Assembly: GCF_005473905.2 (NCBI RefSeq)
Contig: NZ_CP061336.1
Location: 4,146,501-4,210,500 of the forward strand
Origin: Ruminiclostridium herbifermentans
GTDB taxonomy: Bacteria; Bacillota; Clostridia; Acetivibrionales; DSM-1351
DNA length: 64,000 nucleotides
Direction of reading: 5' to 3'
Positions 18,643-26,735 of this stretch are shown here, one piece after another. The position numbers were made by a program, and so were the translations under genes. The notes under the pieces are model-generated. The model was not told the DNA's origin. It worked only from the letters and a program-made list of their open reading frames with translations, and searched no databases. Position 1 is the first letter of the stretch; every line of letters starts with the position of its first letter.

Positions 18643-18882
18643 ATGAATATCCTTGAAGGTTTTTCAAAAAAAGATGATTTAGTAGAATTCATTTGCACAA
18701 AGTGCAAATATACCTTATGGGTTCCTCGGTTTATTGTAGAACAATTAGAGGAAGATAATATTTTTAATGGTTTAAAAGAATCCGTTCCACCTCAACCCTT
18801 TTGTCAAAAATGTGATGGAACAATGACTCCAGTTTCCTATACTGGCATAAGGGGTATTAAATACCAATTTAATAAAGACTAA
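18643..18882 (+). CDS. Small zinc-ribbon protein beside the IS91 transposase
   Basis: 79 residues with two C-x2-C pairs (CTKCKYTLW and CQKCDG) forming a likely zinc ribbon. GGCGGTG lies upstream of the ATG. It sits 25 bases after the IS91-type transposase and shares its strand, so it is probably the accessory gene of that element. Its activity is unknown. The gene is intact although the transposase is broken. Confidence 0.6.
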   Translation: MNILEGFSKKDDLVEFICTKCKYTLWVPRFIVEQLEEDNIFNGLKESVPPQPFCQKCDGTMTPVSYTGIRGIKYQFNKD

Positions 18883-19004
18883 TTCTTTCTCCTCTATCTC
18901 ATTCGAGTGAAGGCTTATTTTAGTATACCATCAAACATTTTCTCAATTAAAATTCTACATTAACTTTTTAATTCAAAAAGTAGCAATTTCCTAATAAAAA
19001 AAAG

Positions 19005-19725
19005 TCATGACCACCCGTAAAACGGGTGGCTTGTGTTAGCCCTATAAGGGCTTGTTACCGGCCAGCGCCTAAAGACGCTGGCTTTCACTTCGTTCAAGCT
19101 ACTAATGCCCTTGCCACCTTTGCCGCCCCTGAAGGGACAAACGTACTACTTGCTACCCCTTGAAGGGGTCTTCATATTCTTTTACGCTTAGTTTATCCAC
19201 CATAATATCGTGCTTTTCCTGCTCTTTGATGTACTTTCTAATAGTTGCTTCATTAAGCCCTACTGTACTCACATAAAAGCCCTCTGCCCAAAAATGCCTA
19301 TTTCCAAACTTATACTTTAAGTTTGCATGCTTATCGAATATCATCAATGCACTTTTTCCCTTAAGATATCCCATAAACGTCGAAACTGCTAGCTTTGGTG
19401 GTATACTCACTAACATGTGTATATGATCTGGCATTAGATGCCCTTCAAGTATTTCTACTCCCTTGTACTTGCATAATCGTATCAATATTTCTCGTATGCT
19501 TTGTTTGTATTGATTATATATTACTTTTCGTCTATACTTTGGAGTGAATACTATGTGATACTTACACATCCATTTGGTATGTGCTAAACTATTTTCTTTA
19601 TTTGCCATTTAAATCACCTTTCCTCTCGTTAATATAGTAGCTTGAACAACTCTATTTTAACGGAAAGGTGATTTTTTTGTATAACTTCTGTCGCGCACCC
19701 GCATAGCGGGTGGTTGATTGTTTCG
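19005..19725 (-). mobile_element. IS200/IS605-family element with tnpA only
   Basis: Subterminal hairpins of the type used by IS200/IS605 flank the gene: CCACCCGT-AAA-ACGGGTGG at 19011..19029 and CACCCGC-ATA-GCGGGTG at 19696..19712. A further hairpin GCCAGCG/CGCTGGC lies at 19061..19082. Such elements have no inverted repeats and move as single strands. The outer limits are approximate. Confidence 0.75.
19153..19608 (-). CDS. tnpA: IS200-family Y1 transposase TnpA
   Basis: 151 residues, full length for the family. The HUH metal-binding motif is visible in MPDHIHMLV, and the catalytic tyrosine lies in EATIRKYIKEQEKHD. It cuts and joins single-stranded DNA at hairpin ends. GAAAGGTGATTTAAATG supplies the start. 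No tnpB follows, so this is an IS200-like element rather than IS605. The gene looks intact. Confidence 0.95.
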   Translation of the reverse strand: MANKENSLAHTKWMCKYHIVFTPKYRRKVIYNQYKQSIREILIRLCKYKGVEILEGHLMPDHIHMLVSIPPKLAVSTFMGYLKGKSALMIFDKHANLKYKFGNRHFWAEGFYVSTVGLNEATIRKYIKEQEKHDIMVDKLSVKEYEDPFKG

Positions 19726-19785
19726 CATGGCTCATTTCTCTACCGAGAAACTCACCTTATGCTCAACAGTCTAAAGCCCATAAAT

Positions 19786-19820
19786 GAAAAAGAAGCTACT
19801 ACATTATGTAGTAGCTTCTT
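19786..19820 (-). terminator. Strong intrinsic terminator
   Basis: A perfect 13-bp stem (AAGAAGCTACTAC / GTAGTAGCTTCTT, loop ATTAT) is followed on the minus strand by a T-run. It lies about 90 bases past the stop of the minus-strand gene ending at 19912. Confidence 0.85.
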
Positions 19821-19911
19821 GATTCCCTCTTAACTTAATGCAATTGGAAATTATACCTAAGGATTTTAATTCAAATAGTAAATATATCTATAGTCAATAA
19901 CTTAAAATTAC

Positions 19912-20784
19912 TTACTTTTCGTATTTATTTATGAAATCACTCCAATTAGTATCATTTTTACGTATGACACTCTTGTTTTTTGTAGTTTGAGTCAAAGTAT
20001 TACCTTCTTTCTTTAGAAAGACGATATATTCATTCCCAATCTCAATATCGGAAGGGAGTATTATTTCCCAATTCTCATTAAATTCTCCCTTGTAGGATTT
20101 AAGAATTTCAACTTTTACAGATTTAATATATTTGTTTTCATATGTTATCGTTGTAGGTATAATATGATAAACACAATCTGATTTAGTAAAAACATCAACA
20201 TCCTCTTTTGTGGATAATGTATCTATATCTTTTGATTTTTCTCTTATAAACCTTAAACTTGGCGAAGTCTTCACTTTTTGTACAAAATCATTTGTGCTTT
20301 TATAATCCTCAAGTAGTTCATTTTTTTTACAAACCAATTTTTGTCCATCAACTTCAATTATAGCATCTTTATCTAGTGACGTATAAGACGTTTCTGGAAA
20401 GTACGTACTTTCACTTGATTCTAGAAAAAGTATGTATTTTTTACCTAAATTTAGTGTATTATTAGTTTCATAAACCTTTATTTTTGAAGAATTAGCAGAG
20501 CCTTTTAATTCTTCTTCCACTAAAAAGGTGTATTCCCTTGTCGTTTTGCTAAATTCATTATCTTCAACAATTGACCCAACAATAACATTATCTGCATATT
20601 TAATTAGGTCATTAGCACTATTAAACTGAACACTATTTTCTGTATTACTGATTACAATTGATTTATTATCTGACTTATTGGTAGTTACGGATTTAAAGTT
20701 AAAATTATACAATAGTAAACTTCCAACAAAAAGTATACATAGTACTAGAATAATAGTAAAAGATTTTCTTTTTGTAAAATTCAT
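19912..20784 (-). CDS. Membrane-anchored protein with duplicated beta domain
   Basis: 290 residues. A short basic N-terminus (MNFTKRKS) and one hydrophobic stretch at about residues 9-27 anchor it to the membrane with the rest outside. Two related segments follow: one around ADNVIVGSIVEDNEF with KKYILFLESSE, the other around DCVYHIIPTTITYENKY with NEYIVFLKKEG. Each ends in the pattern G-x2-YI-x-FL, so the ectodomain is probably a tandem beta domain. It starts 16 bases after the stop of the matrixin-like protease gene and must be cotranscribed. It may regulate, inhibit or immobilise the protease. That link is inferred from position only. Confidence 0.6.
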   Translation of the reverse strand: MNFTKRKSFTIILVLCILFVGSLLLYNFNFKSVTTNKSDNKSIVISNTENSVQFNSANDLIKYADNVIVGSIVEDNEFSKTTREYTFLVEEELKGSANSSKIKVYETNNTLNLGKKYILFLESSESTYFPETSYTSLDKDAIIEVDGQKLVCKKNELLEDYKSTNDFVQKVKTSPSLRFIREKSKDIDTLSTKEDVDVFTKSDCVYHIIPTTITYENKYIKSVKVEILKSYKGEFNENWEIILPSDIEIGNEYIVFLKKEGNTLTQTTKNKSVIRKNDTNWSDFINKYEK

Positions 20785-20800
20785 AGATTTAATCCCTCCA

Positions 20801-21424
20801 TTAATAAATTTGTGTTAAATGGTTTTTATCTCTTGATGTTAATGTATTAACACTCGAAGAAGATCCGTACATTACATCTGAACTTGACGTTGAATGATTA
20901 CACCAACCTAAACCATGTCCCATTTCATGTGTTACCGTCTTTTCGTATTTGGCTTCAGTAGGACTAGTACCGCCCGGTTGATATATAATATAACATCGTA
21001 CATTATCAACCGTTAACCCTCTTTTACTATTCGACCCATAAGTCCACGTTCCTTCTTCATAAAGACTTAAAAGCGATGTTCCTGTGATTGTTGTAGTAAC
21101 AGATGGTTCGTAATTATGCATAATATCATAAGTACCTCCACGTATTGTAAAGTTTGATTCATTATAATCCGTAGTACTATTTATTGATATCCCTGCATCT
21201 CTCCACTGTCCTCTTGCGTGATTAACATAGTGAAGAAAATCCGATGATTCAAAACCATTAGAGTCGAGAGACCAAGTAGTTGGTGGAGATGACCATCGTG
21301 CTATATCGGAGCCATTGGAATACCAGTATGATAAAGTACCCAAATTTGCAGCGTAAGCAGTTGTACCTATAATTATACTAATTGCCAAAATAAGTGAAGC
21401 TATAATACTTTTTTTACCTTTCAT
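20801..21424 (-). CDS. Secreted matrixin-like zinc metalloprotease
   Basis: About 207 residues. A signal peptide (MKGKKSIIASLILAISIIIG, probably cleaved after AYAA) is followed by a domain with the metzincin signature HEMGHGLGWCNH, where the three histidines bind zinc and the glutamate activates water. A later VMYG supplies the Met-turn. The ATG at 21424 is chosen because GGAGG lies five bases upstream. It is small compared with typical M10 enzymes, and no propeptide with a cysteine switch is obvious. The next gene encodes a membrane-anchored beta protein, so the pair may act at the cell surface. Confidence 0.85.
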   Translation of the reverse strand: MKGKKSIIASLILAISIIIGTTAYAANLGTLSYWYSNGSDIARWSSPPTTWSLDSNGFESSDFLHYVNHARGQWRDAGISINSTTDYNESNFTIRGGTYDIMHNYEPSVTTTITGTSLLSLYEEGTWTYGSNSKRGLTVDNVRCYIIYQPGGTSPTEAKYEKTVTHEMGHGLGWCNHSTSSSDVMYGSSSSVNTLTSRDKNHLTQIY

Positions 21425-21492
21425 AAAAACCTCCATAAATCGTATGATTTGTTAAATTCCTCTAATATAGTATCATAATGAGAAATCGATTG

Positions 21493-21651
21493 TCAATCTA
21501 AAGCTGGGACACCACTTTCTACTTTATTATCTATTTCTAGATAATCATAGCAGCTTGTATCAATAGAAAAATTCGACACCTCACATTTGGAACGAATCAT
21601 TCTGTTTTTCATAATATCTTGTTTTAATTCAAGATATTGAACGTTGTACAT
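21493..21651 (-). pseudogene. Short coding remnant, possibly transposase tail
   Basis: A 52-codon frame (starts MYNVQYLELK, ends VESGVPALD) is open, but no ribosome binding site precedes it. It lies in the 400-base space between two genes, with IS debris close by. The family is not recognised. Confidence 0.25.
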
Positions 21652-21876
21652 TTTTCGATTTTTCGATTTGATTTCTCTCCAATTAGCAAAGTATTATTGA
21701 AATATGCACCAAATTTTAAGTACTAAAAGTTGGTTCTGGTGCAAAAATTATTTCTGTGATAGCATATACAGTATAATTATGGAAAATAGGTTGCTAAATG
21801 TCACAGAATCTAGTAATAACCCCCTAGCTAAAGCCGCATGAGAACAGAGAGAGAGAGAGAGAGGAACATAGCTATA

Positions 21877-22434
21877 ATGATTATAATGGATTATCAAATA
21901 CAACTATCTACTTTATTAAAAATTATTTCTATGGTAATAGTTGGTTTTATTGTTTATTTTTTTATTAAGGTTTTACTTCAAAAAAGATTTAAAATTGAAA
22001 TATTAAATACTATATTTGAATACTGTTTTATTTTAATTATAGTTATAATTTTAAAAATTACTGGTATTATTTTTGGAAACTTTGGTGTTACTTCAATATT
22101 TGCTGGTAATGTTAACTTTAGCTTTAATTTATTTGAAGAAGGATTGACAAGAGCAACAGTGCTAAACCTGATATTATTTATTCCTTTTGGGTTTTCAGCT
22201 GCATTAGCTATTAAAAAACTTAGAGAAAAATGGTTCTATGGACTATTATTAGGGATGATTTTTTCAATTATTATTGAATTCTTGCAATCATTTACTGGTA
22301 GGTATGTACAGATAGATGATGTCATTATGAACACTATTGGTTCATTTATTGGTTATGAAATGTCATGTTTTATATTACTTTTCATAGATAAAACTATAAA
22401 ACATGGTAATACGAGATTAAAGAAAATATTATAG
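21877..22434 (+). CDS. VanZ-like membrane protein
   Basis: About 185 residues with four or five hydrophobic segments. The VanZ-family signature is present: NLILFIPFGF in the middle, and FLQSFTGRYVQIDDVIMNT before the last helix. VanZ proteins lower susceptibility to teicoplanin and other glycopeptides, but most homologues have unknown roles. The start is uncertain: ATG codons at 21838, 21877 and 21886 are in frame, and a (GA)n run lies at about 21845..21864. I prefer 21877 because the upstream codons encode only an RERERE tract. No van genes are nearby. Confidence 0.75.
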   Translation: MIIMDYQIQLSTLLKIISMVIVGFIVYFFIKVLLQKRFKIEILNTIFEYCFILIIVIILKITGIIFGNFGVTSIFAGNVNFSFNLFEEGLTRATVLNLILFIPFGFSAALAIKKLREKWFYGLLLGMIFSIIIEFLQSFTGRYVQIDDVIMNTIGSFIGYEMSCFILLFIDKTIKHGNTRLKKIL

Positions 22435-22781
22435 TATCTAAAAACACACTAGATACTTAGGGTTGATTGATGTAAATACACATAAAAAACATATATCCAG
22501 CCATAATGTCAATGAATCTTTAGTTCTTTTTAGTTTGAATCTGTTATCTGTTAGAAAATATCTTGACTTGACAGAACTGAATAATATTTTTGTAAAATCT
22601 CCTCTGGACAATACATCAATTGTTAGTAGGAGATTTTAATTATGACAGTGAGTACAAGAGCATGTAGTAAAGAATAAAATGAGTTGAATAGAATTGGAAG
22701 AATATCTCAAGCATTATAAAAAATTGCTTTTACCTATAGTAGTACATTATATTGACACTTTTTTAGTGGTCTCATTATACT
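22435..22781. other. Intergenic region with a long hairpin
   Basis: No gene is seen. Positions 22594..22637 form a hairpin with 10-bp outer arms (AAAATCTCCT / AGGAGATTTT) and an inner ACAAT/ATTGT pair. It lies between the VanZ-like gene and the end of the third recombinase pair and may be a terminator, or lie close to an element boundary. Confidence 0.4.
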
Positions 22782-24194
22782 TTAATCAATTTCACATTCA
22801 ATCTCAGTACCGTCAAGCAAAGTAACAATTATCTTTTCTTCCTCAAACACTGTCAACTTTTCGATTATGCTAAAATACAATTCTATATCAAATTTTTCTA
22901 ATGACTCTGCGTCTTTTATAATATTTATAAACTGCTTTGCTCTATACTTTTGAAGTGGGTTATCACTTTGTAAGTGCTCCTTCCACTTTTTCATAAAGTA
23001 ATCCTTATTCTCCACAATTGCATTAAAAGCATTAACAAATGCCTGATATAAAACCTCTTCATTAATATGCCTATTCCCACACCCTATTTTTCCTTTAACC
23101 TTGTATTTGTTGTTACACTGCCAGATAGTTCTTTTTAATCTTTCATCTGTTGAGTTCCACACCTTTCTTCCAAAAGTACTGCCACAGCAGTCACAGATAA
23201 CTCTGCCTGCAAACGGGTTATCATTAGTAACATAGTCCAGCTTTTTAATGTTATATTTTTCTGCAAAGGCTTTTCTTCTCTCCATTTCAAGCTGTACTGC
23301 TTCCCATGTATCCTTGTCAATAATTGCAGGATGGCTTTCCTCCACATAATATTGCGGAACTGCTCCGTCATTCTCAACTCTTTTCTTTGTGAGGAAATCA
23401 GTGGTATATGTCTTTTGAAGCAAAGCATCTCCCTTATATTTCTCGTTGCTTAACATTTTCCTGATACTGCCCTCATACCATTTTACTTTTCCATTCCAGT
23501 TTTGAACATCTTCATTTTCAAGCTCGTGTGCGATTCTGTTAGTGCCTTTACCATTAAGATAATCTGCATATATTCTTCTTACCACTTTTGCCTGATTTTC
23601 ATTTATAATGAGATTGCCATTTTCGTCTTTGTCATACCCCATAAATTTTGTATGATTGACTATAACTTTACCCTGTTCAAACCGCCTTCTGATGCCCCAT
23701 GTGCTCGATTGACTCAAGGAATTTGATTCTTCCTGCGCCAATGAAGACAAAACAGTCAATAAAATTTCACCCTTAGAATCCAAAGTCCGTAAATTCTCTT
23801 TTTCAAATATTACCTCTATGCCAAGTTCCTTCAGCATTCTAACATAGTTTAAACAATCTAAAGTGTTCCTCGCAAACCTTGATATAGACTTGGTTATTAT
23901 TACATCAATTTTACCTGCCTTGCAGTCCTCTATCATTTTATTAAACTGCTCACGCTTTTTTGTGCTAGTTCCTGTGATGCCTTCGTCGGCAAATATCCCC
24001 GCGAATTTATAGTCAGGATGATTACATATATATGTAGTATAATATTGTACCTGTGCCTCATAGCTTGATAGCTGTTCTAATTGGTCTGTTGATACACGGC
24101 AGTAAGCCGCCATTCTCTTTTTTTGCGGTTCAGCATTCTGTGCCGTATTTGTTCTGTTTGCCCTTGCTGGAATAACTGTAATGCTTCTTGCCAT
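22782..24194 (-). CDS. Serine recombinase, second gene of pair three
   Basis: 470 residues with the resolvase active-site segment AYCRVSTDQLEQ, ITKSISRFARN, a Recombinase domain and a zinc ribbon (CDCCGSTFGRK). AAGGAGGAAATCCAAAATG gives the start. It overlaps its upstream partner by 65 bases, exactly as in the paralogous pair at 6361..8920. Similarity to that pair is near complete in the catalytic half and drops in the last 100 residues. The pair sits at the left edge of the satellite-like element and is its likely integrase. Confidence 0.9.
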   Translation of the reverse strand: MARSITVIPARANRTNTAQNAEPQKKRMAAYCRVSTDQLEQLSSYEAQVQYYTTYICNHPDYKFAGIFADEGITGTSTKKREQFNKMIEDCKAGKIDVIITKSISRFARNTLDCLNYVRMLKELGIEVIFEKENLRTLDSKGEILLTVLSSLAQEESNSLSQSSTWGIRRRFEQGKVIVNHTKFMGYDKDENGNLIINENQAKVVRRIYADYLNGKGTNRIAHELENEDVQNWNGKVKWYEGSIRKMLSNEKYKGDALLQKTYTTDFLTKKRVENDGAVPQYYVEESHPAIIDKDTWEAVQLEMERRKAFAEKYNIKKLDYVTNDNPFAGRVICDCCGSTFGRKVWNSTDERLKRTIWQCNNKYKVKGKIGCGNRHINEEVLYQAFVNAFNAIVENKDYFMKKWKEHLQSDNPLQKYRAKQFINIIKDAESLEKFDIELYFSIIEKLTVFEEEKIIVTLLDGTEIECEID

Positions 24195-25344
24195 TTTGGA
24201 TTTCCTCCTTCACAATCGTTGGTTCCGTTATATTAAGACTGCCTATAATCTCATCATCAATTACTGTTCCTTCACAGGCATCTTTACCATTTTTAACATA
24301 GTTACTGCATTGCCATACTATCTTTTTACAGGAGTGTTTACTGTTCCATGTTCTACGTCTCAATGGTGAACCGCACTTACTGCAGAAAAGAATTCCTGAC
24401 AGTGGATAGCGGTTAAGGCATTTTATTGAGCCTATTGAGTTTCCTTTTGCTTCAGCACGTTTTTGCATTTCAAGCTGCACTCTCTCCCATGCTTCCTTTG
24501 TAACTATTGGTGAATGGTTATCTTCTATGTAATAGCTATCAACCTGACCTCTGTTTATTTTCCTTAGCTTAGTTAAGTAGCTTGGAGTATAGGTTTTTTG
24601 AAGCATTACATCCCCTTTATACTTTTCATTTCTTAGAATAGTCCTAACAGTTGCTTCATTCCATTTTGAGCCTGTAACTGTTGGAATACCCTCTGAATTA
24701 AGCATTTTTACTATTTTAAATATCCCATTACCTTCTAAGTACTCTCCATATATTCTTTTTACAATCTCAGCCTCTTTAGGGTTTATTATTAAATCTCCAT
24801 ATTCGTCCTTATCGTATCCAAGAAACCTATTAGCGTTTATAACCAGTTCACCTTTTTCGAACTTTTTGTGATACCTCCACTTTATATTTTCACTTACACT
24901 TCTGCTTTCTTCCTCCGCAAATGAAGAGAGGACGGTAAGCATCAGCTCACAGTCCCCAGATAATGTCGATATATTTTCTTTTTCAAATTTTACCTCAACA
25001 CCTATTTCTTTTAATTCCCTTACATATTTTAGTACTACCACTGTATTTCTTGCAAACCTTGATATGGATTTTGTTATGATTAAGTCTATTTTTCCTTCTC
25101 TACAAAGCTTTAGCATTCGTTGAAACTCAGGTCTATCATCTTTTGTTCCAGTTATTCCTTTGTCTGCAAATATTCCTACAAATTCGTACTCAGTATTTGA
25201 TGAGATTAAGTTATTATAGTAGGTTACTTGGTTTTCCAAGGATTCACCCTGCTTGTAGCCATCGGTGGATACCCTCGCATAAGCACAGACCCTCTTTTTC
25301 TGTTGTTCAGCTTTTGCAGCAGGCTCTATTTTTATTACACGCAC
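24130..25344 (-). CDS. Serine recombinase, first gene of pair three
   Basis: 404 residues starting at a GTG at 25344, eight bases after GGGAG. The catalytic region (CAYARVSTDGYKQGESLENQ), the Recombinase domain and the zinc ribbon (CSKCGSPLRRR) are intact. It is close to identical to the protein at 7706..8920 over most of its length, including the same internal length. Both members of the pair have complete catalytic domains, so a heterotetramer acting on attP/attB is plausible. The element to the right (25.5-36.9 kb) is its probable cargo. Confidence 0.9.
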   Translation of the reverse strand: MRVIKIEPAAKAEQQKKRVCAYARVSTDGYKQGESLENQVTYYNNLISSNTEYEFVGIFADKGITGTKDDRPEFQRMLKLCREGKIDLIITKSISRFARNTVVVLKYVRELKEIGVEVKFEKENISTLSGDCELMLTVLSSFAEEESRSVSENIKWRYHKKFEKGELVINANRFLGYDKDEYGDLIINPKEAEIVKRIYGEYLEGNGIFKIVKMLNSEGIPTVTGSKWNEATVRTILRNEKYKGDVMLQKTYTPSYLTKLRKINRGQVDSYYIEDNHSPIVTKEAWERVQLEMQKRAEAKGNSIGSIKCLNRYPLSGILFCSKCGSPLRRRTWNSKHSCKKIVWQCSNYVKNGKDACEGTVIDDEIIGSLNITEPTIVKEEIQNGKKHYSYSSKGKQNKYGTEC

Positions 25345-25436
25345 TTAATTTGCTCCCTTCTATCAATTTAGTACTATACATCACTCTTCTAGGGAATAAA
25401 GTCAAGTTAATAGAATTAGCTTCAAGAAACATCCAA

Positions 25437-25480
25437 CATAAAAAGAGGCTGGACACATTCGCCCAAACCTCTTATGTTAT
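25437..25480 (-). terminator. Terminator after the small gene at 25516
   Basis: On the minus strand AACATAAGAGG pairs with CCTCTTTTTATGTT, leaving a T-rich 3' side. It separates the small gene at 25516..25839 from the recombinase pair. Confidence 0.6.
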
Positions 25481-25515
25481 ATATTTTACTTATTATTCTT
25501 TTACTGTCCTGTTAC

Positions 25516-25839
25516 TCATAGCTTAAATGCCCCTTTGCTTATTTCAAGGATACACCCAAGCTTTATCCCATCCTTTAAGCCTTGCGTGTAAAGAATTTCA
25601 TTTACCAAAGCTCCCATAAGACCATTGATACCGATATATTTGTCTAGTAACCTGCCAAGCTCCTTCTGCTTCTCTTTTGGAACAACAGATAGAATTTCTT
25701 CACTGCATGATTCTATATCCAAGCCCAACTGGATATATTTATTATTACTTAAGTACAACTCAGCCAAATCCTCGGATGCCCTTGTGCCAATAAAATTGTT
25801 GAAGGCATCCTTAAAGCTTTTTTCGGATTGTTCGCACAT
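25516..25839 (-). CDS. Small DUF6809-like protein
   Basis: About 107 residues, soluble and helical. The tail YTQGLKDGIKLG resembles the G(F/L)KDGIKL ending common in small clostridial element proteins such as the DUF6809 group, which is a tentative match. The ATG at 25839 follows GAGAGGAG at eight bases and is better supported than the in-frame start at 25857. A structured RNA ending in a terminator lies just upstream on the same strand, so expression could be controlled by that leader. Function unknown. Confidence 0.6.
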   Translation of the reverse strand: MCEQSEKSFKDAFNNFIGTRASEDLAELYLSNNKYIQLGLDIESCSEEILSVVPKEKQKELGRLLDKYIGINGLMGALVNEILYTQGLKDGIKLGCILEISKGAFKL

Positions 25840-25877
25840 AATGTATACTCCTCTCAAAATTTATTTGAAAGAAACTT

Positions 25878-26058
25878 AAAAAGGTGCACTGCAGGATTGA
25901 TATAACCCCACACTGCACCTGTTGTATTATTGTAAATGTAAGTACAAAAAGATATAATATACACAGAGTCGCTGTGGCAGCATATGCTGTCGGTGTAGGT
26001 ACCTAGATTACCTGCATTGTCTTTAGGGTGCTCGAACACCCTGAAGACATGGCGTCCT
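25878..26058 (-). ncRNA. Candidate structured RNA or leader with terminator
   Basis: Read on the minus strand this stretch has a series of clean hairpins: GTCTTCAGGGTG / CACCCTAAAGAC (26019..26048), CAGCATATGCTG (25978..25989), CACAG / CTGTG (25962..25976) and finally GGTGCA / TGCACC with an inner GGG / CC pair (25883..25919), directly followed by TTTTT. The terminator ends about 40 bases before the start codon of the small gene at 25839. This is the layout of a free-standing small RNA or of a riboswitch or attenuator leader. I do not recognise the class. Confidence 0.5.
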
Positions 26059-26111
26059 TATTAAATTTCCTTAGATGTTATACATATTAACTCTGAAAAT
26101 CCTGTCTTACA

Positions 26112-26135
26112 AGTTATAAAGAATTCTTTATAACT
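26112..26135. repeat. Perfect 24-bp palindrome
   Basis: AGTTATAAAG-AATT-CTTTATAACT is a perfect palindrome that overlaps the stop codon of the cyclotransferase gene. It could stabilise the 3' end of the transcript or bind a dimeric protein. No U-run follows it. Confidence 0.6.
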
Positions 26136-26661
26136 ATTTACATTTTTTATTTATATCTGATAAAAGATAAGGCATTGCATAATATTTATTATTTTTAAAC
26201 CTCAAAGTGTCAGTTTCATTTCTGTTTTCAGCAATCGCCTCTCTCAATTTTATTAACGGTAACTTGTTGTCCAGATACCCCTGCCATATTGTATTTATGT
26301 AATGGCTTGATGGCTCTGCCGATAGCTGTTCATATTGTTTTGACATTACATATACCATTGCTTTAATAGTACCATCCTTTGTTGTAACTTCGACTTCTTC
26401 TTTAACATAAAGCTTCGGATAGGCTTCAAATAAATCAAGTGCTTTCTCGCATTCCGAAGTTATCTCCCACAAAACTATGGGGACAGTGCTTCCCTGTCTT
26501 TTTTCAATATTTGCAACACCATTGTTTATACCTCTGAAGGTCAATCTGTAGCTTCTTAATTTTCCTATTCCTATAACCTTGGCATTAGGACATCTATGGC
26601 TCATTTGATTAAGGTTCATGTTTGAACCATAAGCCCCATATATTTTAGTTTCATTTTTCAT
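26134..26661 (-). CDS. Gamma-glutamylcyclotransferase (AIG2-like)
   Basis: About 175 residues. The N-terminal loop YGAYGSNMN and the segment LDLFEAYP containing the catalytic glutamate identify the GGCT/AIG2-like fold, which releases 5-oxoproline from gamma-glutamyl amides. The ATG at 26661 follows GAGGAG at ten bases. The frame is open further up but that part overlaps the amidoligase gene in another frame. It lies directly after the amidoligase gene on the same strand. This pairing is known from comparative genomics of glutamine-synthetase-like amidoligases in phages and elements, where one enzyme makes an amide bond and the other removes or recycles gamma-glutamyl groups. The substrate is unknown. 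Confidence 0.8.
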   Translation of the reverse strand: MKNETKIYGAYGSNMNLNQMSHRCPNAKVIGIGKLRSYRLTFRGINNGVANIEKRQGSTVPIVLWEITSECEKALDLFEAYPKLYVKEEVEVTTKDGTIKAMVYVMSKQYEQLSAEPSSHYINTIWQGYLDNKLPLIKLREAIAENRNETDTLRFKNNKYYAMPYLLSDINKKCK

Positions 26662-26735
26662 AGTATAAGTGCTCCTCTTCGTTTTTGATTGGGGCTGTGA
26701 GAGCCTTGTCCGCCCCCACAAGCCAATGCTTACCT

